Under the pieces are notes generated by a model, which was not told the origin of the DNA, made no database searches, and was given only the letters and a program-made list of their open reading frames with translations. Source: Utricularia gibba (Eukaryota > Streptophyta > Magnoliopsida > Lamiales > Lentibulariaceae). From it: a stretch of DNA of 24,843 nt. Positions 1 to 10,032 of this stretch are shown piece by piece; the stretch's first letter is position 1; each line of letters starts with the position of its first letter. The position numbers and the translations under genes were made by a program. The stretch lies in the NCBI GenBank assembly GCA_002189035.1, contig NEEC01000433.1, positions 1-24,843 on the forward strand, written 5' to 3'.

Positions 1-929
1 ATGCAAATCGATTAAAAAAAATGATGCATTTGTTTAAATTGCGATATCACGTGCACCCCACATGATTTTTTCAACAACTTACTTTATACTTGAGGAGGCG
101 GTCTTGGGTGCACCTGGAACGGGACAAAGGTAAGGTTTGGCTTGCGCGAGAGTTAGTTGTAGCCGGCAATAAAGTGATGTATTTATTATCGTTCGGTTTT
201 CGGGGCCTACATGGTTTTTCAAGGAACCGCTTCTCGTTTTGTGGCGGCCAGTCTCGCTGGGAACTTGGTCCTTGACCCGATTCTGTATGGCTCATGAGGT
301 CAACGGATGCAAATCGATTAAAAAAAATGATGCATTTGTTTAAATTGCGATATCACGTGCACCCCACATGATTTTTTCAACACTTACTTTATACTTGAGG
401 AGGCGGTCTTGGGTGCACTGAACGGGACAAAGGTAAGGTTTGGCTTGCGCCGAGAGTTAGTTGTAGCCCGGCAAATAAAGTGATGTATTTATTATCGTTC
501 GGTTTCGGGGGCTGCCTACATGGTTTTTCAAGGAACCGCTTCTCGTTTTGGGCGGCCAGTCTCGCTGGGAACTTGGTCCTTGACCCCGATTCTGTATGGC
601 TCATGAGGTCAACCGGATGCAAATCGATTAAAAAAAATGATGCATTTGTTTAAATTGCGATATCACGTGCACCCACCATGATTTTTCAACAACTTACTTT
701 ATACTTGAGGAGGCGGTCTTGGGTGCACCTGGAACGGGACAAAGGTAGGTTTGGCTTGCGCCAGAGTTAGTTGGCCGAAATAAAGTGATGTATTTATTAT
801 CGTTCGGTTTTCGGGGGCTGCCTACATGGTTTTTCAAGGAACCGCTTCTCGTTTTGTGGCGGCCAGTCTCGCTGGGAACTTGGTCCTTGACCCCGATTCT
901 GTATGGCTCATGAGGTCAACCGGATGCAA

Positions 930-979
930 ATCGATTAAAAAAAATGATGCATTTGTTTAAATTGCGATATCACGTGCAC
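930..979. other. Chain of six perfect 6-bp palindromes (shown in unit 4)
   Basis: Within 50 bp there are ATCGAT (930-935), ATGCAT (947-952), TTTAAA (956-961), GATATC (966-971), CACGTG (971-976) and GTGCAC (974-979); the last three overlap. By chance about one 6-bp palindrome is expected in this length. The chain recurs in most units, though units with CATGTG or GATATGACGTG lose one or two members. CACGTG is a G-box/E-box core, and the ATGCAAAT just upstream matches the octamer element. No function is shown. Confidence 0.8.
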
Positions 980-994
980 CCCACATGATTTTTT
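937..994. other. A8 and T6 tracts forming an imperfect inverted repeat (shown in unit 4)
   Basis: AAAAAATGATGC (939-950) pairs with ACATGATTTTTT (983-994) at 10 of 12 positions, leaving a 32-bp loop that contains TTTAAA, GATATC, CACGTG and GTGCAC. Such A/T tracts can bend DNA, and the arms could form a hairpin. The A-run varies from 7 to 9 and the T-run from 4 to 8 between units. Longer T-runs are mostly found in A-type units. Confidence 0.6.
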
Positions 995-1026
995 CAACAA
1001 CTTACTTTATACTTGAGGAGGCGGTC

Positions 1027-1135
1027 TTGGGTGCACTGGAACGGGACAAAGGTAAGGTTTGGCTTGCGCCGAGAGTTAGTTGTAGCCGGCAAATAAAGTG
1101 ATGTATTTATTATCGTTCGGTTTTCGGGGGCTGCC
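1027..1135. other. Variable middle of the monomer, indel hotspot (shown in unit 4)
   Basis: Most unit-to-unit indels lie here: CTTGGG or CTTGGGG; GCACCTGG, GCACTGG, GCACCTGA or GCAGCTGG; ACGGGAC or ACGGAC; GGTAAGG or GGTAGG; GCGCCGAG, GCGCGAG or loss; CCCGGC, CCCGAC, CCCAC or loss; GTATTTATTATCG, GTATTTTTTATCG or GTATTTATCG; and three to six G's before CTGCC. These positions supply most markers for the higher-order pattern. Confidence 0.75.
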
Positions 1136-1136
1136 T

Positions 1137-1236
1137 ACATGGTTTTTCAAGGAACCGCTTCTCGTTTTGTGGCGGCCAGTCTCGCTGGGAACTTGGTCCT
1201 TGACCCCGATTCTGTATGGCTCATGAGGTCAACCGG
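1137..1236. other. Conserved last third of the monomer (shown in unit 4)
   Basis: From ACATGG to the unit end, the sequence is nearly the same in almost all intact copies. Recurrent changes are few: GGCGGCCAG to GGCGCCAG, AACTT to AAATT or AATT, TTGACC to TTTACC, a C lost from GACCCCG, and CCGG to CCG. The middle of the unit is far more variable. The three units that lose this block (34, 39, 53) stand out for that reason. Confidence 0.7.
1200..1232. other. Inverted repeat TTGACC / GGTCAA around CTCATGAG (shown in unit 4)
   Basis: TTGACC (1200-1205) and GGTCAA (1227-1232) are perfect 6-bp inverted arms 21 bp apart. The second arm overlaps the 8-bp palindrome CTCATGAG (1220-1227). The structure is kept in most units. 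In several A-type units the left arm is changed to TTTACC, which breaks it. TTGACC matches the W-box core of plant WRKY factors, but no such role is implied by the sequence alone. Confidence 0.65.
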
Positions 1237-4200
1237 ATGCAAATCGATTAAAAAAATGATGCATTTGTTTAAATTGCGATATCACGTGCACCCACATGAT
1301 TTTTTCAACAACTTACTTTATACTTGAGGAGGCGGTCTTGGGGTGCACTGAACGGGACAAAGGTAGGTTTGGCTTGCGCCGAGAGTTAGTTGTAGCCCGG
1401 CAAATAAAGTGATGTATTTATTATCGTTCGGTTTTCGGGGGCTGCCTACATGGTTTTTCAAGGAACCGCTTCTCGTTTTGTGGCGGCCAGTCTCGCTGGG
1501 AACTTGGTCCTTGACCCCGATTCTGTATGGCTCATGAGGTCAACCGGATGCAAATCGATTAAAAAAAATGATGCATTTGTTTAAATTGCGATATCACGTG
1601 CACCCCACATGATTTTTTCAACAACTTACTTTATACTTGAGGAGGCGGTCTTGGGTGCACCTGAACGGACAAAGGTAAGGTTTGGCTTGCGCCGAGAGTT
1701 AGTTGTAGCCCGGCAAATAAAGTGATGTATTTATTATCGTTCGGTTTCGGGGGCTGCCTACATGGTTTTTCAAGGAACCGCTTCTCGTTTTGTGGCGGCC
1801 AGTCTCGCTGGGAACTTGGTCCTTGACCCCGATTCTGTATGGCTCATGAGGTCAACCGGATGCAAATCGATTAAAAAAAATGATGCATTTGTTTAAATTG
1901 CGATATCACGTGCACCCCACATGATTTTTTCAACAACTTACTTTATACTTGAGGAGGCGGTCTTGGGGTGCACTGGAACGGGACAAAGGTAAGGTTTGGC
2001 TTGGAGTTAGTTGTAGCCCGGCAAATAAAGTGATGTATTTATTATCGTTCGGTTTTCGGGGGCTGCCTACATGGTTTTTCAAGGAACCGCTTCTCGTTTT
2101 GTGGCGGCCAGTCTCGCTGGGAACTTGGTCCTTGACCCGATTCTGTATGGCTCATGAGGTCAACCGGATGCAAATCGATTAAAAAAAATGATGCATTTGT
2201 TTAAATTGCGATATCACGTGCACCCACATGATTTTTTCAACAACTTACTTTATACTTGAGGAGGCGGTCTTGGGTGCACCTGAACGGGACAAAGGTAAGG
2301 TTTGGCTTGCGCCGAGAGTTAGTTGTAGCCCGACAAATAAAGTGATGTATTTATTATCGTTCGTTTTCGGGGGCTGCCTACATGGTTTTTCAAGGAACCG
2401 CTTCTCGTTTTGTGGCGGCCAGTCTCGCTGGGAACTTGGTCCTTGACCCCGATTCTGTATGGCTCATGAGGTCAACCGGATGCAAATCGATTAAAAAAAA
2501 TGATGCATTTGTTTAAATTGCGATATCACGTGCACCCCACATGATTTTTTCAACAACTTACTTTATACTTGAGGAGGCGGTCTTGGGTGCACCTGAACGG
2601 GACAAAGGTAAGGTTTGGCTTGCGCCGAGAGTTAGTTGTAGCCCGGCAAATAAAGTGATGTATTTATTATCGTTCGTTTTCGGGGCTGCCTACATGGTTT
2701 TTCAAGGAACCGCTTCTCGTTTTGTGGCGGCCAGTCTCGCTGGGAACTTGGTCCTTGACCCCCGATTCTGTATGGCTCATGAGGTCAACCGGATGCAAAT
2801 CGATTAAAAAAAATGATGCATTTGTTTAAATTGCGATATCACGTGCACCCCACATGATTTTTTCAACAACTTACTTTATACTTGAGGAGGCGGTCTTGGG
2901 GTGCACCTGGAACGGGACAAAGGTAAGGTTTGGCTTGCGCCGAGAGTTAGTTGTAGCCCGGCAAATAAAGTGATGTATTTTTATCGTTCGGTTTTCGGGG
3001 GCTGCCTACATGGTTTTTCAAGGAACCGCTTCTCGTTTTGTGGCGGCCAGTCTCGCTGGGAACTTGGTCTTGACCCGATTCTGTATGGCTCATGAGGTCA
3101 ACCGGATGCAAATCGATTAAAAAAAATGATGCATTTGTTTAAATTGCGATATCACGTGCACCCCACATGATTTTTTCAACAACTTACTTTATACTTGAGG
3201 AGGCGGTCTTGGGGTGCACCTGAAACGGGACAAAGGTAAGGTTTGGCTTGCGCCGAGAGTTAGTTGTAGCCCACAAATAAAGTGATGTATTTATCGTTCG
3301 GTTTTCGGGGCTGCCTACATGGTTTTTCAAGGAACCGCTTCTCGTTTTGTGGCGGCCAGTCTCGCTGGGAACTTGGTCCTTGACCCCGATTCTGTATGGC
3401 TCATGAGGTCAACCGGATGCAAATCGATTAAAAAAAATGATGCATTTGTTTAAATTGCGATATCACGTGCACCCCACATGATTTTTTCAACAACTTACTT
3501 TATACTTGAGGAGGCGGTCTTGGGTGCACCTGGAACGGGACAAAGGTAAGGTTTGGCTTGCGCCGAGAGTTAGTTGTAGCCCGGCAAATAAAGTGATGTA
3601 TTATTATCGTTCGGTTTTCGGGGCTGCCTACATGGTTTTTCAAGGAACCGCTTCTCGTTTTGTGGCGGCCAGTCTCGCTGGGAACTTGGTCCTTGACCCC
3701 GATTCTGTATGGCTCATGAGGTCAACCGGATGCAAATCGATTAAAAAAAATGATGCATTTGTTTAAATTGCGATATCACGTGCACCCACATGATTTTTTC
3801 AACAACTTACTTTATACTTGAGGAGGCGGTCTTGGGTGCACTTGAACGGGACAAAGGTAAGGTTTGGCTTGTTAGTTGTAGCCCGGCAAATAAAGTGATG
3901 TATTTATTATCGTTCGGTTTTCGGGGGCTGCCTACATGGTTTTTCAAGGAACCGCTTCTCGTTTTGTGGCGGCCAGTCTCGCTGGGAACTTGGTCCTTGA
4001 CCCCGATTCTGTATGGCTCATGAGGTCAACCGATGCAAATCGATTAAAAAAATGATGCATTTGTTTAAATTGCGATATCACGTGCACCCACATGATTTTT
4101 TCAACAACTTACTTTATACTTGAGAGGCGGTCTTGGGTGCACCTGGAACGGGACAAAGGTAAGGTTTGGCTTGCGCCGAGAGTTAGTTGTAGCTAAAGTG

Positions 4201-4960
4201 ATGTATTTATTATCGTTCGGTTTTCGGGCTGCCTACATGGTTTTTCAAGGAACCGCTTCTCGTTTTGTGGCGGCCAGTCTCGCTGGGAACTTGGTCCTTG
4301 ACCCCGATTCTGTATGGCTCATGAGGTCAACCGGATGCAAATCGATTAAAAAAAATGATGCATTTGTTTAAATTGCGATATCATGTGCACCCCACATGAT
4401 TTTTCAACAACTTACTTTATACTTGAGGAGGCGGTCTTGGGGTGCACTGGAACGGGACAAAGGTAAGGTTTGGCTTGCGCCGAGAGTTAGTTGTAGCCCG
4501 ACAAATAAAGTGATGTATTTATTATCGTTCGTTTTCGGGGGCTGCCTACATGGTTTTTCAAGGAACCGCTTCTCGTTTTGTGGCGGCCAGTCTCGCTGGG
4601 AACTTGGTCCTTGACCCCGATTCTGTATGGCTCATGAGGTCAACCGGATGCAAATCGATTAAAAAAAATGATGCATTTGTTTAAAATTGCGATATGACGT
4701 GCACCCACATGATTTTTTCAACAACTTACTTTATACTTGAGGAGGCGGTCTTGGGGTGCACCTGGAACGGGACAAAGGTAAGGTTTGGCTTGCGCCGAGA
4801 GTTAGTTGTAGCCCACAAATAAAGTGATGTATTATTATCGTTCGGTTTTCGGGGCTGCCTACATGGTTTTTCAAGGAACCGCTTCTCGTTTTGTGGCGGC
4901 CAGTCTCGCTGGAAACTTGGTCCTTGACCCCGATTCTGTATGGCTCATGAGGTCAACCGG

Positions 4961-5258
4961 ATGCAAATCGATTAAAAAAAATGATGCATTTGTTTAAATT
5001 GCGATATCATGCACCCCACATGATTTTTTCAACAACTTACTTTATACTTGAGGAGGCGGTCTTGGGTGCAGCTGGAACGGGACAAAGGTAAGGTTTGGCT
5101 TGCGCCGAGAGTTAGTTGTTAAGTGATGTATTTATTATCGTTCGGTTTTCGGGGGCTGCCTACATGGTTTTCAAGGAACCGCTTCTCGTTTTGTGGCGCC
5201 AGTCTCGCTGGGAACTTGGTCTTGACCCCGATTCTGTATGGCTCATGAGGTCAACCGG
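4961..5258 (+). repeat. Short monomer, unit 17 (298 bp)
   Basis: Compared with the majority unit, it lacks CG in the CACGTG region (GATATCATGCACC) and has lost the CCCGGCAAATA stretch (TTAGTTGTTAAGTG). It also shows one-base losses in GGTTTTCAAGG, GTGGCGCCAG and GGTCTTGACC. It is the only left-domain unit with GCAGCTGG. It lies directly before the most deleted unit of the window. Confidence 0.85.
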
Positions 5259-5489
5259 ATGCAAATCGATTAAAAAAAATGATGCATTTGTTTAAATTGC
5301 GATGTGCACCCCACATGATTTTTCAACAACTTACTTTATACTTGAGGAGGCGGTCTAAACGGGAAAGGTAAGGTTTGGCTTGCTTAGTTGTATAAAGTCG
5401 TTCGACATGGTTTTTCAAGGAAGCTTCTCGTTTTGTGGCGGCCAGTCTCGCTGGGAGGTCCTTGACCCCGATTCCATGAGGTCAACCGG
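5259..5489 (+). repeat. Patchily deleted monomer, unit 18 (231 bp)
   Basis: Shortest unit in the window. It is not cut in one place. Reading it against the majority sequence I count about eleven separate gaps of 1 to ~17 bp: in GATATCACG, the T-run, TCTTGGGGTGCACCTGG, GGGACAAAGG, GCGCCGAGAG, GCCCGGCAAA, GATGTATTTATTA, GGTTTTCGGGGGCTGCC, GAACCGC, GGGAACTTGG and TTCTGTATGGC. The bases between the gaps fit with almost no substitution. Most gaps lie at positions that also vary between other units. Confidence 0.85.
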
Positions 5490-7029
5490 ATGCAAATCGA
5501 TTAAAAAAAATGATGCATTTGTTTAAATTGCGATATCACGTGCACCCCACATGATTTTTTCAACAACTTACTTTATACTTGAGAGGCGGTCTTGGGGTGC
5601 ACCGGGACAAAGGTAGGTTTGGCTTGCGCCGAGAGTTAGTTGTAGCCCCAAATAAAGTGATGTATTTATTATCGTTCGTTTTCGGGGCTGCCTACATGGT
5701 TTTTCAAGGAACCGCTTCTCGTTTTGTGGCGGCCAGTCTCGCTGGGAACTTGGTCCTTGACCCCGATTCTGTATGGCTCATGAGGTCAACCGGATGCAAA
5801 TCGATTAAAAAAAATGATGCATTTGTTTAAATTGCGATATCACGTGCACCCCACATGATTTTTTCAACAACTTACTTTATACTTGAGGAGGCGGTCTTGG
5901 GTGCACCTGAACGGGACAAAGGTAAGGTTTGGCTTGCGCGAGAGTTAGTTGTAGCCCGGCAAATAAGTGATGTATTTATTATCGTTCGGTTTTCGGGGTG
6001 CCTACATGGTTTTTCAAGGAACCGCTTCTCGTTTTGTGGCGGCCAGTCTCGCTGGGAACTTGGTCCTTGACCCCGATTCTGTATGGCTCATGAGGTCAAC
6101 CGGATGCAAATCGATTAAAAAAAATGATGCATTTGTTTAAATTGCGATATCACGTGCACCCCCATGATTTTTTCAACAACTTACTTTATACTTGAGGAGG
6201 CGGTCTTGGGTGCACTGAACGGACAAAGGTAAGGTTTGGCTTGCGCCGAGAGTTAGTTGTAGCCCGACAAATAAAGTGATGTATTTATTATCGTTCGGTT
6301 TTCGGGGGCTGCCTACATGGTTTTTCAAGGAACCGCTTCTCGTTTTGTGGCGCCAGTCTCGCTGGGAACTTGGTCCTTGACCCCGATTCTGTATGGCTCA
6401 TGAGGTCAACCGGATGCAAATCGATTAAAAAAAATGATGCATTTGTTTAAATTGCGATATCACGTGCACCCCACATGATTTTTTCAACAACTTACTTTAT
6501 ACTTGAGGAGGCGGTCTTGGGGTGCACTGGAACGGGACAAAGGTAAGGTTTGGCTTGCGCCGAGAGTTAGTTGTAGCCCGGCAAATAAAGTGATGTATTT
6601 ATTATCGTTCGGTTTTCGGGGGCTGCCTACATGGTTTTTCAAGGAACCGCTTCTCGTTTTGTGGCGGCCAGTCTCGCTGGGAACTTGGTCTTGACCCCGA
6701 TTCTGTATGGCTCATGAGGTCAACCGGATGCAAATCGATTAAAAAAATGATGCATTTGTTTAAATTGCGATATGACGTGCACCCACATGATTTTTTTTCA
6801 ACAACTTACTTTATACTTGAGGAGGCGGTCTTGGGGGTGCAACGGGACAAAGGTAAGGTTTGGCTTGCGCCGAGAGTTAGTTGTAGCCACAAATAAAGTG
6901 ATGTATTTATTATCGTTCGGTTTTCGGGGCTGCCTACATGGTTTTTCAAGGAACCGCTTCTCGTTTTGTGGCGGCCAGTCTCGCTGGGAACTTGGTCCTT
7001 GATTCTGTATGGCTCATGAGGTCAACCGG

Positions 7030-7296
7030 ATGCAAATCGATTAAAAAAAATGATGCATTTGTTTAAATTGCGATATTGCACCCCACATGATTTTTTTCAA
7101 CAACTTATACTTGAGGAGGCGGTCTTGGGGTGCACCTTAAGGTTTGGCTTGCTTAGTTGTATAAGTGATGTATTTATCGGTTTTCGGGGGCTGCCTACAT
7201 GGTTTTTCAAGGAACCGCTTCTCGTTTTGTGGCGGCCAGTCTCGCTGGGAACTTGGTCCTTGACCCCGATTCTGTATGGCTCATGAGGTCAACCGG
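7030..7296 (+). repeat. Patchily deleted monomer, unit 24 (267 bp)
   Basis: Several separate gaps as in unit 18: GATATTGCACC; AACTTATACTTG, which lacks CTTTA; loss of the GGAACGGGACAAAGG part; GGCTTGCTTAGTTGTATAA in place of the GCGCCGAGAG and CCCGGC stretches; and loss of TTATCGTTC. The segment around GCTTGCTTAGTTGTATAA is the same junction pattern as in unit 18, six units upstream. Confidence 0.85.
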
Positions 7297-7910
7297 ATGC
7301 AAATCGATTAAAAAAATGATGCATTTGTTTAAATTGCGATATCACGTGCACCCCACATGATTTTTTCAACAACTTACTTTATACTTGAGGAGGCGGTCTT
7401 GGGGTGCACTGGAACGGGACAAAGGTAAGGTTTGGCTTGGAGTTAGTTGTAGCCCGGCAAATAAAGTGATGTATTTATTACGTTCGGTTTTCGGGGGCTG
7501 CCTACATGGTTTTTCAAGGAACCGCTTCTCGTTTTGTGGCGGCCAGTCTCGCTGGGAATTGGTCCTTGACCCCGATTCTGTATGGCTCATGAGGTCAAAT
7601 GGAAATCGATTAAAAAAAATGATGCATTTGTTTAAATTGCGATATCACGTGCACCCCACATGATTTTTTTCAACAACTTACTTTATACTTGAGGAGGCGG
7701 TCTTGGGGTGCACTGGAACGGGACAAAGGTAAGGTTTGGCTTGCGCCGAGAGTTAGTTGTAGCCCGGCAAATAAAGTGATGTATTTATTATCGTTCGGTT
7801 TTCGGGGCCTACATGGTTTTTCAAGGAACCGCTTCTCGTTTTGTGGCGGCCAGTCTCGCTGGGAACTTGGTCCTTGACCCCGATTCTGTATGGCTCATGA
7901 GGTCAACCGG

Positions 7911-8186
7911 ATGCAAATCGATTAAAAAAATGATGCATTTGTTTAAATTGCGATATCACGTGCACCCCACATGATTTTTTCAACAACTTACTTTATACTT
8001 GAGCGGTCTTGGGTGCACCTGGAACGGACAAAGGTAGGTTTGGCTTGCGCGAGAGTTAGTTGTAGCTCGGTTTTCGGGGGCTGCCTACATGGTTTTTCAA
8101 GGAACCGCTTCTCGTTTTGTGGCGGCCAGTCTCGCTGGGAACTTGGTCCTTGACCCCGATTCTGTATGGCTCATGAGGTCAACCGG
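7911..8186 (+). repeat. Short monomer with central deletion, unit 27 (276 bp)
   Basis: About 31 bp are missing at one point: TTGTAGC joins directly to TCGGTTTTCGG near 8066, removing the CCGGCAAATAAAG...TATCG stretch. A further few bases are missing in TTGAGCGGTC (normally TTGAGGAGGCGGTC). This looks more like ordinary deletions than the multi-gap pattern of unit 18. Confidence 0.85.
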
Positions 8187-8807
8187 ATGCAAATCGATTA
8201 AAAAAATGATGCATTTGTTTAAATTGCGATATCACGTGCACCCCACATGATTTTTTCAACAACTTACTTTATACTTGAGGAGGCGGTCTTGGGTGCACCT
8301 GAACGGGACAAAGGTAAGGTTTGGCTTGCGCCGAGAGTTAGTTGTAGCCCCAAAAAAGTGATGTATTTATTATCGTTCGGTTTTCGGGGGCTGCCTACAT
8401 GGTTTTTCAAGGAACCGCTTCTCGTTTTGTGGCGCCAGTCTCGCTGGGAACTTGGTCCTTGACCCCGATTCTGTATGGCTCATGAGGTCAACCGGATGCA
8501 AATCGATTAAAAAAAATGATGCATTTGTTTAAATTGCGATATCACGTGCACCCCACATGATTTTTCAACAACTTACTTTATACTTGAGGAGGCGGTCTTG
8601 GGGTGCACCTGGAACGGGACAAAGGTAAGGTTTGGCTTGCGCCGAGAGTTAGTTGTAGCCCGCAAATAAAGTGATGTATTTATTATCGTTCGGTTTTCGG
8701 GGCTGCCTACATGGTTTTTCAAGGAACCGCTTCTCGTTTTGTGGCGGCCAGTCTCGCTGGGAACTTGGTCCTTGACCCGATTCTGTATGGCTCATGAGGT
8801 CAACCGG

Positions 8808-9104
8808 ATGCAAATCGATTAAAAAAAATGATGCATTTGTTTAAATTGCGATATCACGTGCACCCCACATGATTTTTTCAACAACTTACTTTATACTTGA
8901 GGAGGCGGTCTTGGGTGCACCTGAACGGACAAAGGTAAGGTTTAGAGTTAGTTGTAGCAAATAAAGTGATGTATTTATTATCGTTCGGTTTCGGGGGCTG
9001 CCTACATGGTTTTTCAAGGAACCGCTTCTCGTTTTGTGGCGGCCAGTCTCGCTGGGAAACTTGGTCCTTGACCCCGATTCTGTATGGCTCATGAGGTCAA
9101 CCGG
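8808..9104 (+). repeat. Short monomer, unit 30 (297 bp)
   Basis: About 11 bp (GGCTTGCGCCG) are lost between AAGGTTT and AGAGTTAG, and the CCCGG before CAAATAAAG is missing. It shares TGAACGGAC and the shortened GGTTTCGGGGG with unit 6 (1548). Confidence 0.8.
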
Positions 9105-10032
9105 ATGCAAATCGATTAAAAAAATGATGCATTTGTTTAAATTGCGATATCACGTGCACCCCACATGATTTTTCAACAACTTACTTTATACTTGAGGAGG
9201 CGGTCTTGGGGTGCACCTGGAACGGGACAAAGGTAAGGTTTGGCTTGCGAGAGTTAGTTGTAGCCAAATAAAGTGATGTATTTATTATCGTTCGGTTTTC
9301 GGGGGCTGCCTACATGGTTTTTCAAGGAACGCTTCTCGTTTTGTGGCGGCCAGTCTCGCTGGGAACTTGGTCCTTGACCCGATTCTGTATGGCTCATGAG
9401 GTCAACCGGATGCAAATCGATTAAAAAAAATGATGCATTTGTTTAAATTGCGATATCACGTGCACCCCACATGATTTTTTCAACAACTTACTTTATACTT
9501 GAGGAGGCGGTCTTGGGGTGCACTGGAACGGGACAAAGGTAAGGTTTGGCTTGCGCGAGAGTTAGTTGTAGCCCGACAAATAAAGTGATGTATTTATTAT
9601 CGTTCGGTTTTCGGGGCTGCCTACATGGTTTTTCAAGGAACGCTTCTCGTTTTGTGGCGGCCAGTCTCGCTGGGAACTTGGTCCTTGACCCCGATTCTGT
9701 ATGGCTCATGAGGTCAACCGGATGCAAATCGATTAAAAAAAAATGATGCATTTGTTTAAATTGCGATATCACGTGCACCCCACATGATTTTTTCAACAAC
9801 TTACTTTATACTTGAGGAGGCGGTCTTGGGTGCACTGGAACGGGACAAAGGTAAGGTTTGGCTTGCGCCGAGAGTTAGTTGTAGCACAAATAAAGTGATG
9901 TATTTATTATCGTTCGGTTTTCGGGGCTGCCTACATGGTTTTTCAAGGAACCGCTTCTCGTTTTGTGGCGGCCAGTCTCGCTGGGAACTTGGTCCTTGAC
10001 CCCGATTCTGTATGGCTCATGAGGTCAACCGG

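Larger units (their letters stand above)
924..1236 (+). repeat. Representative full-length monomer (unit 4, 313 bp)
   Basis: This copy is close to the majority sequence and serves as a map. Offsets: 1-8 ATGCAAAT; 7-12 ATCGAT; 14-21 A8 tract; 24-29 ATGCAT; 33-38 TTTAAA; 43-56 the overlapping palindromes GATATC, CACGTG and GTGCAC; 66-71 T6 tract; about 88-110 a purine-rich GAGGAGGCGG stretch leading to GGGTGCAC; 118-123 ACGGGA; 128-134 GGTAAGG; about 140-175 the variable GCGCCGAGAG / TAGCCCGGCAAATAAAG region; about 180-207 GTATTTATTATCG followed by a G-run; from about 213 the conserved block; 277-282 TTGACC; 297-304 CTCATGAG; 304-309 GGTCAA. The unit start is arbitrary. It was chosen because this segment is nearly invariant in all copies. 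Confidence 0.95.
1..10032 (+). repeat. Left array domain, units 1-33, no steady higher-order register
   Basis: These 33 units nearly all carry CACGTG after GATAT and GCAC(C)TG in the middle. CATGTG occurs once (unit 15, 4335) and GCAGCTG once (unit 17, 4961). Private variants recur at irregular distances. TTGGAGTTAG is shared by units 7 and 25. GGGGCCTAC is shared by units 1 and 26. TGAACGGAC with a shortened GGTTTCGGGGG occurs in units 6 and 30. Adjacent units 31 and 32 both have AAGGAACGCTTC. Two pairs seven units apart resemble each other: 8 with 15 (CCCGACAAATA plus CGTTTTCGGGGG) and 16 with 23 (GATATGACGTG, a shorter GCACCCAC, CCACAAATA or CACAAATA). A weak or decayed 7-unit order is therefore possible, but I cannot show it across the domain. 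Confidence 0.8.

Noticed and set aside
1040-1056. Bacterial promoter and ribosome-binding site (GAGGAGG upstream of potential starts)
   Set aside because: GAGGAGG is present in most of the 81 units with no conserved open frame behind it, and the array is not bacterial in character.
924-1236. Tandem retrotransposon LTRs or a helitron/MITE as the source of the unit
   Set aside because: No TG...CA ends with target duplications, primer-binding site, polypurine tract joined to an LTR, or terminal inverted repeats could be fixed at any unit boundary. An origin from a mobile element cannot be excluded but has no support here.
1217-1240. RNA polymerase III promoter (A box-like TGGCTCATGAGG), tRNA or SINE origin
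   Set aside because: The match fails at a key position, and no B box (GGTTCGANNCC) lies at a proper distance downstream; GTTCGGTTTTCGG is not one.
1139-1270. A recurring plus-strand frame of about 44 codons (starts MVFQGTASRF, in many units ends NDAFV) as a conserved micropeptide
   Set aside because: It covers the conserved last third, so it survives simply because that DNA varies little. It is broken by A-tract length or a missing G in many units, and I recognise no protein family.
3220-3320. CENP-B box
   Set aside because: TGAAACGGGA in unit 11 resembles the right half of the box, and GTTCGGTTTTCGGGG in most units resembles it with two bases missing. Neither fits the full TTCG-N4-A-N2-CGGG pattern.
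9488-9799. Longest open frame (103 codons, minus strand) and dozens of 60-95-codon frames on both strands as possible small proteins
   Set aside because: All are the same repeat text read in different frames. They start and stop according to one-base indels, exist on both strands over the same bases, and show no conserved start, codon bias or recognisable domain.
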